NCBI GenBank assembly: GCA_963800705.1
Contig: CAWDBV010000005.1
Location: 496,001-560,000 of the forward strand
Direction of reading: 5' to 3'
Origin: CAWDBV01 sp963800705
GTDB lineage: Bacteria; Actinomycetota; Thermoleophilia; Solirubrobacterales; 70-9
DNA: 64,000 bases
The first letter of the stretch is position 1. The number at the start of each line of letters is the position of its first letter. A model generated the notes under the pieces. It saw only the letters and a program-made list of their open reading frames with translations, did no database searches and was not told where the DNA came from. Below are positions 35,184-44,262 of the stretch, one piece after another. The position numbers and the translations under genes were made by a program.

Positions 35184-36605
35184 GACGGCACCTCGTCGAA
35201 CCCGATCGCCTTCTCGAGCGCGTGCGCGGCGTCGAGCATCTTGTTCTCGCTGAACGCCGGGCCGGCGATCTGGAAGCCGACCGGGAGCTCGGGCCCGCCG
35301 CCCTCGGGCTGCTGCGAGCCCGGCCGGAATCGAGATCGCAGGGATTCCGGCGAGCGGCATCGGCACGGTGCAGTAGTCGGAGAGGTACATCGCCAGCGGA
35401 TCGTCGGTGCGCTCGCCGAGCTTGAAGGCGACCGACGGGGAGGTCGGTGTGATCAGGAAGTCGAAGCGCTCGAAGGCGGCATTGAAGTCCTCGGAGATCT
35501 TGGTCCGCACCTTCTGCGCCTGTCCGTAGTAGGCCTCGTAATAGCCCGCCGAGAGCGCGTAGGTGCCGAGCATGATCCGCCGCTTGACCTCGGGGCCGAA
35601 GCCGGCGTCGCGGGTCTGCTCGTACATCGCGGTCAAGTCGTCGGCCTCGACCCGCATTCCGTAGCGGACGCCGTCGAAGCGGGCGAGGTTGGCCGATGCC
35701 TCCGCCGGGGCGATCACGTAGTAAGCCGAGATCCCGTGCGGCGCGTGCGGGAGCTCGCACTCGGTGACCTCGCCGCCGAGCTCCTCGATCCGCTTCACCG
35801 TCTGCTCGAAGACCGCCTCGACGCCGGGCTCGATCCCCTCGCCGGAGAGCTCCTTCGGGACTCCGAACTTGAGGCCCTTCAGGTCCTCGCGTTGCGGCAG
35901 CTCGATCCCGCCCTCGACGCCGACCGAGGTCGAGTCGCACCCGTCGGCGCCTTCTAGGACCTTGAGCAGCAGGGCGGCGTCGGTGACGTCGCGGGTCAGC
36001 GGGCCGCACTGGTCTAGCGAGGAGGCGAAGGCGATCATCCCGTAGCGCGAGACCGCGCCGTAGGTGGGCTTCATGCCGACGATCCCGCACAGCGAGGCGG
36101 GCTGGCGGATCGAGCCCCCGGTGTCGGTGCCGATCGCCCATGGCGCCAGCCGCCCCGCGACCGCGGCGGCCGAGCCGCCCGAGGAGCCGCCGGGGACGCG
36201 CTCGCGGTCCCAGGGGTTGAGCGCCGGCCCGTAGCCGGAGTTCTCGTTCGAGGAGCCCATCGCGAACTCGTCCATGTTGGTCTTGCCGAGCACCCGCGCC
36301 CCGGCCTCGCGCAGCTTGCGGACAGCTGTCGCGTCGTAGGGCGGGCGATAGCCCTCGAGGATCTTCGAGCCGGCGGTGGTCTCGACGCCCTCGGTGCAGA
36401 AGATGTCCTTGACCGCGATCGGCATGCCGGCCAGCGGGCCCTCGGCGGCGCCGTTTCTCTCCTCCGCCGTCCACAGATAGGAGTTGAGCTCGTCGCCGTT
36501 CGCCGCGGCCAGGTAGGCGTCGAAGTACTCGTCGGAGGAGAGCTCGCCGGCCTCGATCCGCTTGATCGCGTCCGCGACCGTGAGGTCGATCAGTTCTGAG
36601 GACAT
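35180..36605 (-). CDS. gatA: Asp-tRNA(Asn)/Glu-tRNA(Gln) amidotransferase subunit A (frameshifted near the 3' end)
   Basis: Amidase-signature glutaminase that releases ammonia for GatB. Visible are PIAVKDIF with the catalytic Lys near residue 70, PGGSSGGSAAAVA with the cis-Ser near 145, and GTDTGGSIRQPASLCGIVGMKPTYG with the nucleophile Ser near 170. The frame is intact to PAISIPAGL. At about 35325 one extra base moves it; the +1 frame then reads QQPEGGGPELPVGFQIAGPAFSENK and the C-terminus ALEKAIGFDEVPS, ending at 35180 inside the gatB start. Repaired length is about 474 aa. Without repair the frame runs into gatB and would give a false fusion. It adjoins gatC directly. Confidence 0.9.
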
Positions 36606-36890
36606 CTAAGCCTGCGGCGAGGGGACGCGGAAGGCGTCGTCGTCGGAGTCGGGCGCTTGGGAGAGCATCCGATCCCGCGGCCAGCTCTCGCGCGGCTCGT
36701 CGGCGCGGAGCACGTTCTCGAGCTCGACGACGTGGTCGGTGGGCTCGACGCCTTCGAGATCGAGCTCGCCGATCTTCTCGATGTGGTCGAGGATGCCCGA
36801 GAGCTCGCTCGACATCCGCTCGACCTCCTCGTCGGTGAGCCCGAGGCGGGCGAGCTTGGCCACGTGCAGGACCTGGTCGCGGTCGATCAT
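36606..36890 (-). CDS. gatC: Asp-tRNA(Asn)/Glu-tRNA(Gln) amidotransferase subunit C
   Basis: The small 94-aa subunit that wraps GatA and GatB and stabilises the complex. The family pattern is clear: VLHVAKLARLGLTDEEVERMSSELSGILDHIEKIGELDLEGVEPTDHV, then LRADEPRESWPRDRMLSQAP. It is first in the gatC-gatA-gatB operon; the stop codon touches the gatA start. A TAGAAT hexamer (36898-36903) lies 7 bases before the ATG, so the operon transcript is probably leaderless. With GltX in this window, an indirect route to Gln-tRNA or Asn-tRNA is expected. Confidence 0.93.
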   Translation of the reverse strand: MIDRDQVLHVAKLARLGLTDEEVERMSSELSGILDHIEKIGELDLEGVEPTDHVVELENVLRADEPRESWPRDRMLSQAPDSDDDAFRVPSPQA

Positions 36891-36897
36891 CGGCCCG

Positions 36898-36903
36898 ATT
36901 CTA
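36898..36903 (-). promoter_or_regulatory. Putative -10 element of gatCAB
   Basis: TAGAAT stands 7 bases before the gatC start codon in a 71-base divergent spacer. Five of six bases match TATAAT. The -35 region is poor. The divergent gene at 36962 has TAGGAT (36947-36952) 9 bases before its ATG, so two promoters may share this spacer. Confidence 0.45.
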
Positions 36904-36961
36904 TGACCAGGGCTATGGCGGTCCGCGTCCTGGCCACGCGGCCAGTTAGGATCCGCGCCGG

Positions 36962-37411
36962 ATGTTTGGGAAGAACCCGGAGCGCACGCGGTGGTTCGTA
37001 AAGCTGAATTTGAAGATCCTCGCGGTCAGCTTCGCGGTCGTCGGGATCTGCTTCATCGCCGCCCCCGACGGGACCCTGAACACGATCTCCGACCTCGGCG
37101 ATTCGATCGGCGACTTCCCCCGTGCCCCGGAGACCACCGAGCAGTTCTGGCTCGCGCTCGCCTTCGCCTACATGGTCGTGATCACCGGGCTCTGCGTCGT
37201 GACTCTGATGGACGTCGTCCGCTACCGGCCGCTGATGCTGATCCTCGCGGCCGGCAAGGCGGCCTCCTCGCTCGCCGCGCTCGGCTTCTTCCTCTTCGAC
37301 GACGACGTCTTCATGTACCTGCTCAACTTCCTCGTCGACGGCTACCTGACGCTGAACGCGCTTCTGCTCTGGTGGCTGATCGGCAAGGTCGAGGACGCCT
37401 CGCCCGGCTGA
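36962..37411 (+). CDS. Membrane protein of about four spans
   Basis: A 149-aa protein with four hydrophobic segments: KILAVSFAVVGICFIAAP, FWLALAFAYMVVITGLCVVTLM, LMLILAAGKAASSLAALGFFLF, and LLNFLVDGYLTLNALLLWWLIG. The layout resembles small integral proteins of unknown function found beside oxidoreductases in actinobacteria. I cannot name a family with confidence. It precedes the GMC oxidoreductase gene by 39 bases in the same direction and may form an operon with it. Confidence 0.65.
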   Translation: MFGKNPERTRWFVKLNLKILAVSFAVVGICFIAAPDGTLNTISDLGDSIGDFPRAPETTEQFWLALAFAYMVVITGLCVVTLMDVVRYRPLMLILAAGKAASSLAALGFFLFDDDVFMYLLNFLVDGYLTLNALLLWWLIGKVEDASPG

Positions 37412-37450
37412 AGGAGCTCGCCGGGGCTCTCGGCGGCCGAGCAAAGGACA

Positions 37451-39466
37451 TTGAGCGCGATCGCCGAGGCCGTCGCCCCCGGCACTGACGGACTCCCCGC
37501 TGCCGAGCGCGAGATCCCGACCTCGGAGCCGATGGCAGCCCACCTGGCGAAGCTGCCGCCGCGCAGCCTGCGAGTGATCAAGCTCGCGCTGCGCGTCTTC
37601 GAGTGGTTGCCGTTCCCGTGGCGCTTCAGCCGCATGACCGTCGAGGCCCGCGGGGAATACCTCGGCAAGCTCGAGACCTCGCGCCTCGGGCTCTACCGCG
37701 ACTTGCTCGTGCTCGCCAAGACCTTGACCATGGTCGGCTACGCCCGCGACGACCGCGTCCGCGCCGCGGTCGGCTACGAGATCGAGTGCGGCGTCCGAAA
37801 GGGAGCGCCGGAGCCGTCCGTGGATCCGCTCGGCGACCTCGCCCCGGAGGGCACCGAGGAGGACTGCGACGTCGTCATCGTCGGCTCGGGGGCCGGGGGT
37901 GCCGCGGCGGCGGCACGGCTCGCCGAGGCCGGCATCGACGTCATCGTCCTCGAGGCGGGGCAGTACTTCGACCGCACGACCTATCCGGACGACCCGCTCG
38001 ACGCCCTGCCGGCGCTCTACCGCGACGGCGGCCTGACGATCGCCGAGGGCCGGCCGCCGGTGCCGATTCCGCTCGGACGCGCGGTCGGCGGCACGACGGT
38101 GATCAACTCGGGGACCTGCTTCCGGGCCCCCGACGACGTGCTCGAGATCTGGCGCGACGAGGTGGGGATCCCGTGGGCGACCGACCTCGACGACGAGTTC
38201 TCCGACGGCGAGAAGACGCTCGATGTCCAAAAAGTGCCGGTCGTGGACATCGGCCGCAACGGGCAGCTCTGCCACAAGGGAGCACGCGCGATCGGCGCCA
38301 GCGGCGACTCGATCAGCCGCAACGCGGGCGATTGCGTCCAGTGCAGCTCCTGTCCGCTCGGCTGCCGCCTCGACGCCAAGAAGGCGATGCACGTCTCTTA
38401 CCTGCCGCGCGCCGTCGCCGCCGGAGCGCGAATCCGGGCCGGGATCGAGGTCGAGCGGATCGTGATCGAGGACGGTCGTGCTGTCGGCGTCGACTGCAGG
38501 ATCGGGAGCGAGCCGACGCCGAGTCTCGACTCAAGCACGGACGGCTCGCGGAACGGCGCTTCGCGGAACGGCTCCCGGCCAAGTCCTCGCCGTCCGTACC
38601 GCGTTCGCGCCCGAGCCGTGATCAGCGCCGCCGGAGCGATCGGCACTCCCGAGCTGCTGCTGCGCTCAGGAGTCGAGAGCGATCACCTCGGCCGCCACCT
38701 CCACGTTCATCCCGCTGCCTGGATCGGCGCCCGCTACGACGAGGAGGTGCGCGGCTGGGAGGGGATCATGCAGAGCTACTACGTCGACGAGTGGCACGAG
38801 CGCGGACTGATCCTCGAGGCGACCTTCACGCCGCTCAGCTTCGGGGCCCAGTGGCTGCCCGGGGTCGGGGCCGAGCACCAGAAGCGGATCAGCGAGTTCA
38901 ACCACGTCGGGTCGATCGGCGTCCACCTCTCCGATCGCGACTCCGCGGGGCGCGTCGGCATCGGAAGCGGCGGGGTCTCGCGGCTCACCTACACGCTGAC
39001 CCGCGATGACGCGGTGACGATCCACTACGGGATCGCTCGTGCCGCCGAGATTCACTTCGCCGCCGGCGCCACCGAGGTCTACCCACAGCTCGGCCCGGTC
39101 TCGGTGATCGAGCCCGGCGGGTTGGCGGACTTCGAGTCTCGGAGCGTGAAGCCCGAGGATCTGCGGCTCGAGGCGTTCCACCCGATGGGGACGGCGCGGA
39201 TGGGGTCCGACCCCTCAACCAGCGTCACCGACACGAGCGGCGCGGTGCGGGGCGTCGAGGGCCTCTACGTCGCCGACGCGGGACTGCTCCCCACCTCGGT
39301 GGGGGTCAACCCGATGATGACCATCCTCGCCTTCTCCTCGCGCGTCGCCCACGCGGTCGGCGAGAGCCTCGCTCCCGGGAGGCCGAGGAAGCCCCGGAAG
39401 CGCGCCGCGCCGCGGAAGCGCGCTTCAACTCGGCGCGCAGATCGGTCCCCTCTGCGCGCAGGGTGA
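37451..39466 (+). CDS. GMC-family FAD-dependent oxidoreductase, long-chain alcohol oxidase-like
   Basis: A 671-aa flavoprotein. Residues 1-130 form a helical N-terminal extension before the FAD fold VVIVGSGAGGAAAAARLAEAGIDVIVLEAG. RAVGGTTVINSGTCFRAP follows near 210. CVQCSSCPLGCRLDAKKAMH near 295 is a Cys-rich segment reminiscent of the long-chain alcohol oxidase branch. The C-terminal GMC domain has FHPMGTARMGSDPSTSVTDTSG and NPMMTILAFSSRVAHAV with the expected His and Asn. An odd low-complexity insert, SRNGASRNGSRPSPRR, lies near 380. The last 45 residues are a basic tail encoded opposite another gene. The TTG start has aaaggac close by. The substrate is unknown. Confidence 0.8.
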   Translation: MSAIAEAVAPGTDGLPAAEREIPTSEPMAAHLAKLPPRSLRVIKLALRVFEWLPFPWRFSRMTVEARGEYLGKLETSRLGLYRDLLVLAKTLTMVGYARDDRVRAAVGYEIECGVRKGAPEPSVDPLGDLAPEGTEEDCDVVIVGSGAGGAAAAARLAEAGIDVIVLEAGQYFDRTTYPDDPLDALPALYRDGGLTIAEGRPPVPIPLGRAVGGTTVINSGTCFRAPDDVLEIWRDEVGIPWATDLDDEFSDGEKTLDVQKVPVVDIGRNGQLCHKGARAIGASGDSISRNAGDCVQCSSCPLGCRLDAKKAMHVSYLPRAVAAGARIRAGIEVERIVIEDGRAVGVDCRIGSEPTPSLDSSTDGSRNGASRNGSRPSPRRPYRVRARAVISAAGAIGTPELLLRSGVESDHLGRHLHVHPAAWIGARYDEEVRGWEGIMQSYYVDEWHERGLILEATFTPLSFGAQWLPGVGAEHQKRISEFNHVGSIGVHLSDRDSAGRVGIGSGGVSRLTYTLTRDDAVTIHYGIARAAEIHFAAGATEVYPQLGPVSVIEPGGLADFESRSVKPEDLRLEAFHPMGTARMGSDPSTSVTDTSGAVRGVEGLYVADAGLLPTSVGVNPMMTILAFSSRVAHAVGESLAPGRPRKPRKRAAPRKRASTRRADRSPLRAG

Positions 39467-39851
39467 GCAGCGCCCCGAGCACGATCAGCCCCGTTGTCCC
39501 GAGGCTGAGGAAGAGCGCCAGGTTGCGGCGGTAAACGACGTCATCGACCTCGATCGGGTCGATGACCCGGTAGGCGATCGCGAGCGCGGAGAGCAGGCCC
39601 ATGACCGCGACAACCGCGGCCCCCGTCATCGGCAGGTGGACACGCGAGCCCGCGGCCGAGATCACCGCGGCGCTGACCGCGCAGAGGACGGTCGCAAACA
39701 GCAGCAGGTCGATGAGCCTGAACGCGTGCCAGGCATCCGGCGCTGTCTCGAAGCCGATCGCGTTCGCGGGAATCTCGGCGGCGGTCTGGTGCTCGAACCA
39801 GACCGCGAACATGAGGCCGAACAGCGTCAGCCCGGCGATTGCCGAGAGCAA
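39306..39851 (-). CDS. Four-span membrane protein, downstream tandem paralogue
   Basis: A membrane protein of about 181 aa related to its upstream neighbour: AWHAFRLIDLLLFATVLCAVSAAVISAAGS against AWQSFDLIDIILFLTAVVAIGAALLSASGE. The similarity extends upstream of TTG 39851 (FDFERLKPGELLSAIAG against MDLNRLNDGERIAGIGG), back to the neighbour's stop codon, yet that stretch has no ATG, GTG or TTG. The true start is therefore unknown: CTG 39866, TTG 39851, readthrough, or a lost base. The C-terminal 45 residues are Arg/Ser-rich and lie antisense to the end of the GMC gene by 161 bases, so the natural end may also differ. Confidence 0.55.
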   Translation of the reverse strand: MLSAIAGLTLFGLMFAVWFEHQTAAEIPANAIGFETAPDAWHAFRLIDLLLFATVLCAVSAAVISAAGSRVHLPMTGAAVVAVMGLLSALAIAYRVIDPIEVDDVVYRRNLALFLSLGTTGLIVLGALLTLRAEGTDLRAELKRASAARRASGASSASRERGSRRPRGRRARRRRGWSSSG

Positions 39852-39890
39852 TTCGCCGGGCTTCAGCCGCTCGAAATCAAACCTGACCGT

Positions 39891-40346
39891 CTACCTCGGA
39901 ACGTCGGAGAAGGTGCCGGAGCCGGCGTCCTCCTGCATGCCCCGGTAGCCACCGTAGGCGACTGCACCGGCTGCGAGCAACCCGACGAAGATCCCAAACT
40001 TGAGATCGAGGTCGGCCTCGCCCGGGCCGGGCGGGTTGATGATCCGGTAGAGCACGAGTAGGACTGAAAGCGCGCCCATTCCCGCGACGACCGAACTGGC
40101 CGCGACGGGCAGGCTGACTGCCTCGCCGCTGGCGCTCAGCAGCGCCGCGCCGATGGCGACAACCGCGGTCAGGAACAGGATGATGTCGATCAGGTCAAAC
40201 GACTGCCATGCGTTAGCGGTCGTGTCGATGCCCGCGACGTCGGCGACGCCGGGGACTCCGTACCAGGAGAGCCAGAGGCTGATCAGAAGAACCACGCCGC
40301 CGATGCCGGCGATCCGCTCTCCGTCATTGAGCCTGTTGAGATCCAT
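39891..40346 (-). CDS. Four-span membrane protein, upstream tandem paralogue
   Basis: A 151-aa protein with four hydrophobic segments (IAGIGGVVLLISLWLSWYG, SFDLIDIILFLTAVVAIGAALL, VSLPVAASSVVAGMGALSVLLVLYRII, FGIFVGLLAAGAVAYGGYRGM). ATG 40346 is preceded by gaggagcgg. It ends SGTFSDVPR and TAG at 39891, after which the paralogue continues in the same frame. No characterised family is recognised. The pair sits between folD and the GMC gene without an obvious functional link. Confidence 0.65.
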   Translation of the reverse strand: MDLNRLNDGERIAGIGGVVLLISLWLSWYGVPGVADVAGIDTTANAWQSFDLIDIILFLTAVVAIGAALLSASGEAVSLPVAASSVVAGMGALSVLLVLYRIINPPGPGEADLDLKFGIFVGLLAAGAVAYGGYRGMQEDAGSGTFSDVPR

Positions 40347-40376
40347 TCCGCTCCTCTCGGGTTGGGGACGCTGACC

Positions 40377-41222
40377 CTACCGCGCCGCGATCAACTTCCG
40401 CGCCGCGCTGGCCGTATTGGCTAGCAGCATCGCGATCGTCATCGGTCCTACCCCGCCGGGGACGGGGGTAATCGCGCCGGCGACCTCCTTCACGGCCTCG
40501 AAGTCGACGTCGCCGACGAGGCCGTCGTCGGTCCGGTTGGTGCCGACGTCGATCACCGTCGCGCCGGGCTTCACCATCTCGGCCGTGACCAGCTTCGGGC
40601 GGCCAGCGGCGGCGATCAGGACGTCGGCGCGGCGGCAGACCTCGCCGAGGTCGCGGGTGCGGCTGTGGCAAACGGTCACGGTCGCGTTCTCGGCCAGCAG
40701 CAGGCTGACCAGCGGGCGTCCGACGAGGTTGGAGCGGCCGACGATCACCGCCTCGGCGCCCTCGATCTCGACCCCGGCGTGGCGGAGCAGCTCGATCACG
40801 CCCGCCGGGGTGCAGGAGACAAGCCCCGGGGTGCCCCTGGCCAGCAGGCCGGCGCTCTTCGGGGTGAGGCCGTCGACGTCCTTGGAGGGCGGAATCGCGT
40901 CGATCACGGCGTCGGGGTCGAGGCCCTCGGGAAGCGGCAGCTGAACGAGGATCCCGTTCACCTCGTCGTCGCCGGCAAGCGTCTCGACCAGCTCGAGCAG
41001 CTCCTCCTGGCTGGTCTCGGCGCCGAGCTCGTGGTGGATCGAGCGGATCCCGACCTCCTCGCACGCCTCGCGCTTGCGGCGGATGTAGATCGCCGAGGCC
41101 GGGTCGTCGCCGACCAGCACCGTCGCCAGCCCCGGCGGCGAGGGCATCCCGGCGACCTCCGCGGTGACCCGCGCTCGTACCTCGGCCGCGACGGCCTTGC
41201 CATCGATCACCGTCGCGCTCAT
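40377..41222 (-). CDS. folD: Bifunctional methylenetetrahydrofolate dehydrogenase/cyclohydrolase
   Basis: FolD interconverts methylene-, methenyl- and formyl-tetrahydrofolate with NADP. The protein has 281 aa. Catalytic Tyr and Lys lie in SAIYIRRKREACEEVGI near residue 50. GILVQLPLPEGLD near 95, PSKDVDGLTPKSAGLL near 120 and the nucleotide-binding VIVGRSNLVGRPLVSLLL near 165 follow, ending with ITPVPGGVGPMTIAMLLANT. ATG 41222 overlaps the pcrA stop by four bases (ATGA), so pcrA-folD is read as one unit. An upstream extension of the frame runs inside pcrA and is not used. Confidence 0.95.
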   Translation of the reverse strand: MSATVIDGKAVAAEVRARVTAEVAGMPSPPGLATVLVGDDPASAIYIRRKREACEEVGIRSIHHELGAETSQEELLELVETLAGDDEVNGILVQLPLPEGLDPDAVIDAIPPSKDVDGLTPKSAGLLARGTPGLVSCTPAGVIELLRHAGVEIEGAEAVIVGRSNLVGRPLVSLLLAENATVTVCHSRTRDLGEVCRRADVLIAAAGRPKLVTAEMVKPGATVIDVGTNRTDDGLVGDVDFEAVKEVAGAITPVPGGVGPMTIAMLLANTASAARKLIAAR

Positions 41223-43438
41223 GAGGCCTTCCGCAGGGGCGCGTAGTCGGCCATCAGCTTGCGCTCTTCGCCGTTCGCGAAGCTGACCGCGATCACCCCG
41301 CCCGGCTCGACAGAGGTGACGACGCCTTCGCCGAAGCTTGCGTGGACGACGTCGTCGCCGGTCGCGAACGAGGGCACCTCGGTTTTCGGCTGAGGAGCTG
41401 ACTTGCCTGCTCCGCCGAGCGACCATCCGGTCGGGCGCTGCTCGTCCTCGTGGCGTTCGATCAGATCCTCGGGGAGCTCGTCGATGAACCGCGACGGCAG
41501 GTTGCGCTCGCTGGAGCCGAAAAGGCGGCGCTCGCGCGCGTAGGTGATCGTGAGCCGCTTCCGGGCCCGGGTGATGCCGACGTAGGCGAGCCGGCGCTCC
41601 TCCTCCTCTCCCCCCTCCTCGAGCGATCGCATGTGCGGGAAGACGCCCTCCTCGACGCCGATCATGAACACGGCGTCGTACTCGAGGCCCTTGGCGTTGT
41701 GGAGCGTCATCAGCGTCACCAGCGACTCCTCCTCCGTGAGCGCGTCCTGCTCGGTGTAGAGCGAGATCTGCTGCAGGAACTCCTCGAGCGGGCTCGCGTC
41801 CGAGTCGCCCTCGACCGCTCGGTTGGCGTCGAACTCGCCGGCGACCCCGACCAGCTCCTCGAGGTTCTCGATCCGGCCCTCGGCTTCGACGGTGCGCTCG
41901 GCGCGGAGCGCCTCGAGGTAGCCGGTCTGCTCGAGCAGCGCCTCGAGCAGCTCGGCGACCGGCGCCTTGCGCGACTGCTCGCGGAGCGAGTTGATCGTCG
42001 CCGCGAAGCGCCCGATCGACTTCACCGCCGCGGTGCCGAGGTCGGCGATCCGTGGGGCGGCCTCGACTGCCTCCCAGATCGTCGTCCCGGTGGTGTTGGC
42101 GTGGGCGACGACGCGCCCCTGGCTCGTCTGGCCGATGCCGCGCTTCGGCGAGTTGACGGCGCGCAGAAAGCTGACCTGGTCGGCGGGGTTGGCGATCAGC
42201 TGCAGGTAGGCGACCGCGTCCTTGATCTCGGCGCGCTCGTAGAACTTCGTCCCGCCGATCACCTGGTAGGGCACCTCGAAGCGGACCAGCGTGTCCTCGA
42301 GCACCCGGCTCTGCGCGTTGGCGCGGTAGAAGACCGCGATCTCGTCGCGGGGAAAACCCTCCTCGCCGCTCAGGCGCTCGATCTCGCCGACCAGCCAGCG
42401 GCCCTCGGCGTGCTCGTCGGCGAGCTCGGCGACCGTGATCGCGTCGCCCCGCTCGCCTTCGGTCCAGAGCTTCTTCTTCTTGTTGGAGCGGTTGTGCTTG
42501 ATGAGCTCGTTCGAGGCGTCGAGGATCGTCTGCGTCGAGCGGTAGTTCTGCTCGAGCTTCACGACCTCGGCGTCGGGGAAGTCGCGCTCGAAGTCGAGGA
42601 TGTTGCGGATGTCGGCGCCACGGAAGCTGTAGATCGACTGGAAGTCGTCGCCGACGACGGTCAGGTTCTTCTCGTCACCGCTGAGCAGCTGCAGGAGCCG
42701 GTACTGGGCGCGGTTTGTGTCCTGGTACTCATCGACGAGCAGCCAGCGGAAGCGCCTCTGCCACTTCTCGCGCGCGTCCTCGAACAGCTCGAGCACGTTG
42801 ACGACCCGCACCAGCAGGTCGTCGAAGTCCATCGCGTTCGCCTCCAGCATCCGCTTCTCGTAGAGCTTGAACGCGGCGGCAACGACCTCCTCGTAGGGCG
42901 AGCCCTGCATCGAGGCGAGGGTGTCCGGGTCGACAAGCTGGTTCTTGGCGTCGCTGATCCGGGCGCGGATCGCGCGCGGCGGGTAGCGCTTCGTGTCTAC
43001 CTGCTGCTCGGTGAGCACGCGCTTCAGCATTCGCAGCGAGTCGGCCTCGTCGTAGATCGAAAACTGCGGCGAGTATCCGAGCCGCTCGGCTTCGATCCGC
43101 AGGATCCGCGCACAGGCCGAGTGGAAGGTGGTAACCCACATCCGTCGCGCGGTGCGCCCGACGAGCTGCTCGACCCGCTCGCGCATCTCGCCCGCCGCCT
43201 TGTTGGTGAAGGTGATCGCGAGGATCTGCTCGGGGTGCGCCTGGCCGGTGGCGAGCAGGTAGGCGACGCGGTAAGTGAGCACGCGCGTCTTGCCCGAGCC
43301 GGCGCCCGCGAGCACCAGCAGCGGGCCCTCGCCGTGCTGCACCGCCTCCCGCTGGGGCGGGTTGAGATCGGCGAGCAGCTCGCCTGTCGGGTCGCCCCCG
43401 GGCTCTACCGGGGCCCCGTGTTCCTCGGCGGTCTTCAC
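41219..43438 (-). CDS. pcrA: UvrD/PcrA-type DNA helicase
   Basis: Superfamily 1A 3'-5' helicase of 739 aa acting in repair and replication. Motifs in order: Q-motif LNPPQREAVQHGEG, Walker A LAGAGSGKTRVLTYR near residue 45, Ia ILAITFTNKAA, Walker B WLLVDEYQDTNRAQY near 235, III GDDFQSIYSFRGAD, IV LEQNYRST, V VTLMTLHNAKGLEYDAVFMIGVEEGVFPH near 580, and VI YVGITRARKRLTITYA. The C-terminal HASFGEGVVTSVEPGG is the Tudor-like RNA polymerase-contact region typical of PcrA and UvrD. GTG 43438 was chosen; the open frame upstream is Ser/Arg-rich non-coding sequence. Confidence 0.94.
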   Translation of the reverse strand: MKTAEEHGAPVEPGGDPTGELLADLNPPQREAVQHGEGPLLVLAGAGSGKTRVLTYRVAYLLATGQAHPEQILAITFTNKAAGEMRERVEQLVGRTARRMWVTTFHSACARILRIEAERLGYSPQFSIYDEADSLRMLKRVLTEQQVDTKRYPPRAIRARISDAKNQLVDPDTLASMQGSPYEEVVAAAFKLYEKRMLEANAMDFDDLLVRVVNVLELFEDAREKWQRRFRWLLVDEYQDTNRAQYRLLQLLSGDEKNLTVVGDDFQSIYSFRGADIRNILDFERDFPDAEVVKLEQNYRSTQTILDASNELIKHNRSNKKKKLWTEGERGDAITVAELADEHAEGRWLVGEIERLSGEEGFPRDEIAVFYRANAQSRVLEDTLVRFEVPYQVIGGTKFYERAEIKDAVAYLQLIANPADQVSFLRAVNSPKRGIGQTSQGRVVAHANTTGTTIWEAVEAAPRIADLGTAAVKSIGRFAATINSLREQSRKAPVAELLEALLEQTGYLEALRAERTVEAEGRIENLEELVGVAGEFDANRAVEGDSDASPLEEFLQQISLYTEQDALTEEESLVTLMTLHNAKGLEYDAVFMIGVEEGVFPHMRSLEEGGEEEERRLAYVGITRARKRLTITYARERRLFGSSERNLPSRFIDELPEDLIERHEDEQRPTGWSLGGAGKSAPQPKTEVPSFATGDDVVHASFGEGVVTSVEPGGVIAVSFANGEERKLMADYAPLRKAS

Positions 43439-43487
43439 GTGCCGAGAATAGCCGGGGCCCCGGCTGAGCTGAGGGGGTGTCGAGCGA

Positions 43488-44207
43488 CTACTGCGCTGGA
43501 GCGCCGCCTCCGGTTCCGCCACCGGCGTCGGTCTCGGTGCCGCCCTCGATGCTCGTGGTGCCTTCCTCTTCCTCGGCGCCGCCTTCCTCCTCAGCGCCGC
43601 CCTGGCCCTTGAAGCACGGAGCCAGGTTCTCCTCGAACACGGACTCGTCGCCTTCGAGCAAAACGGCTTGCAGGTCGGCGTCGGGAACGTCCTCGAGCTG
43701 CGTCCTGATGCAGTCCGCGGCCGCCGGATCGGTCGCGCCTTCCTCGTCGGCGCTCGTCGCGATGCTCTCGACGAACGCGGCGCGGTCGAACTCGGCGAAG
43801 CTGACGATCTCGTCGAGCTTCCACTGGTCGCCCTCCTTGACGAGGCCAATGTCGAGCGACTGTCCATCGATGAAGCCGTCACCGAATGCAACCACGGCGG
43901 TGGCGGTATCGCCGTCGACCTCGACCTCCGAGACCTCGACCGTCTTCGCCGCTGCCTCGTCGTCCTCGGTAGCCGACTCCTCGCAGCTCTTCACAGCCTC
44001 GGCCTCGTCCTCAACTCCTTCGGTCTGCTGGGTGAAGTTGGCTGTTTGCACCTCGGTGCAGTTGGCTGGATCCTGTGTCGTCGCAGCTTGTTCGATCGCC
44101 GCGGTGATGTCGTCCTCGTCCTCGTTCGAGTCGCCGCCGCAGGCCACGAGCGCCACAGGGGCGATCGCGAGCACCGCCGCGAAGATCGCAAAGCGATAGC
44201 GCTTCAT
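43488..44207 (-). CDS. Lipoprotein with a DUF4878-like domain
   Basis: A 239-aa exported lipoprotein. ATG 44207 follows gaggagactca. The signal ends in the lipobox VALVAC, so Cys 23 would be lipidated. Residues 30-170 hold a small alpha/beta domain (DITAAIEQAATTQDPANCTEV, then TVEVSEVEVDGDTATAVVAFGDG, then VKEGDQWKLDEI). That order resembles the DUF4878/SnoaL-like fold. Two Cys (NCTE and SCEE) may pair. The C-terminal 40 residues are a Glu/Gly-rich tail. The lipoprotein at 45984, beyond cysE-cysK, is a paralogue. Role unknown. Confidence 0.7.
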   Translation of the reverse strand: MKRYRFAIFAAVLAIAPVALVACGGDSNEDEDDITAAIEQAATTQDPANCTEVQTANFTQQTEGVEDEAEAVKSCEESATEDDEAAAKTVEVSEVEVDGDTATAVVAFGDGFIDGQSLDIGLVKEGDQWKLDEIVSFAEFDRAAFVESIATSADEEGATDPAAADCIRTQLEDVPDADLQAVLLEGDESVFEENLAPCFKGQGGAEEEGGAEEEEGTTSIEGGTETDAGGGTGGGAPAQ

Positions 44208-44262
44208 TGAGTCTCCTCTCGTCGGTTCTTCGCCGCTCCCGACCGGCGGCCCAGATCGAAGA

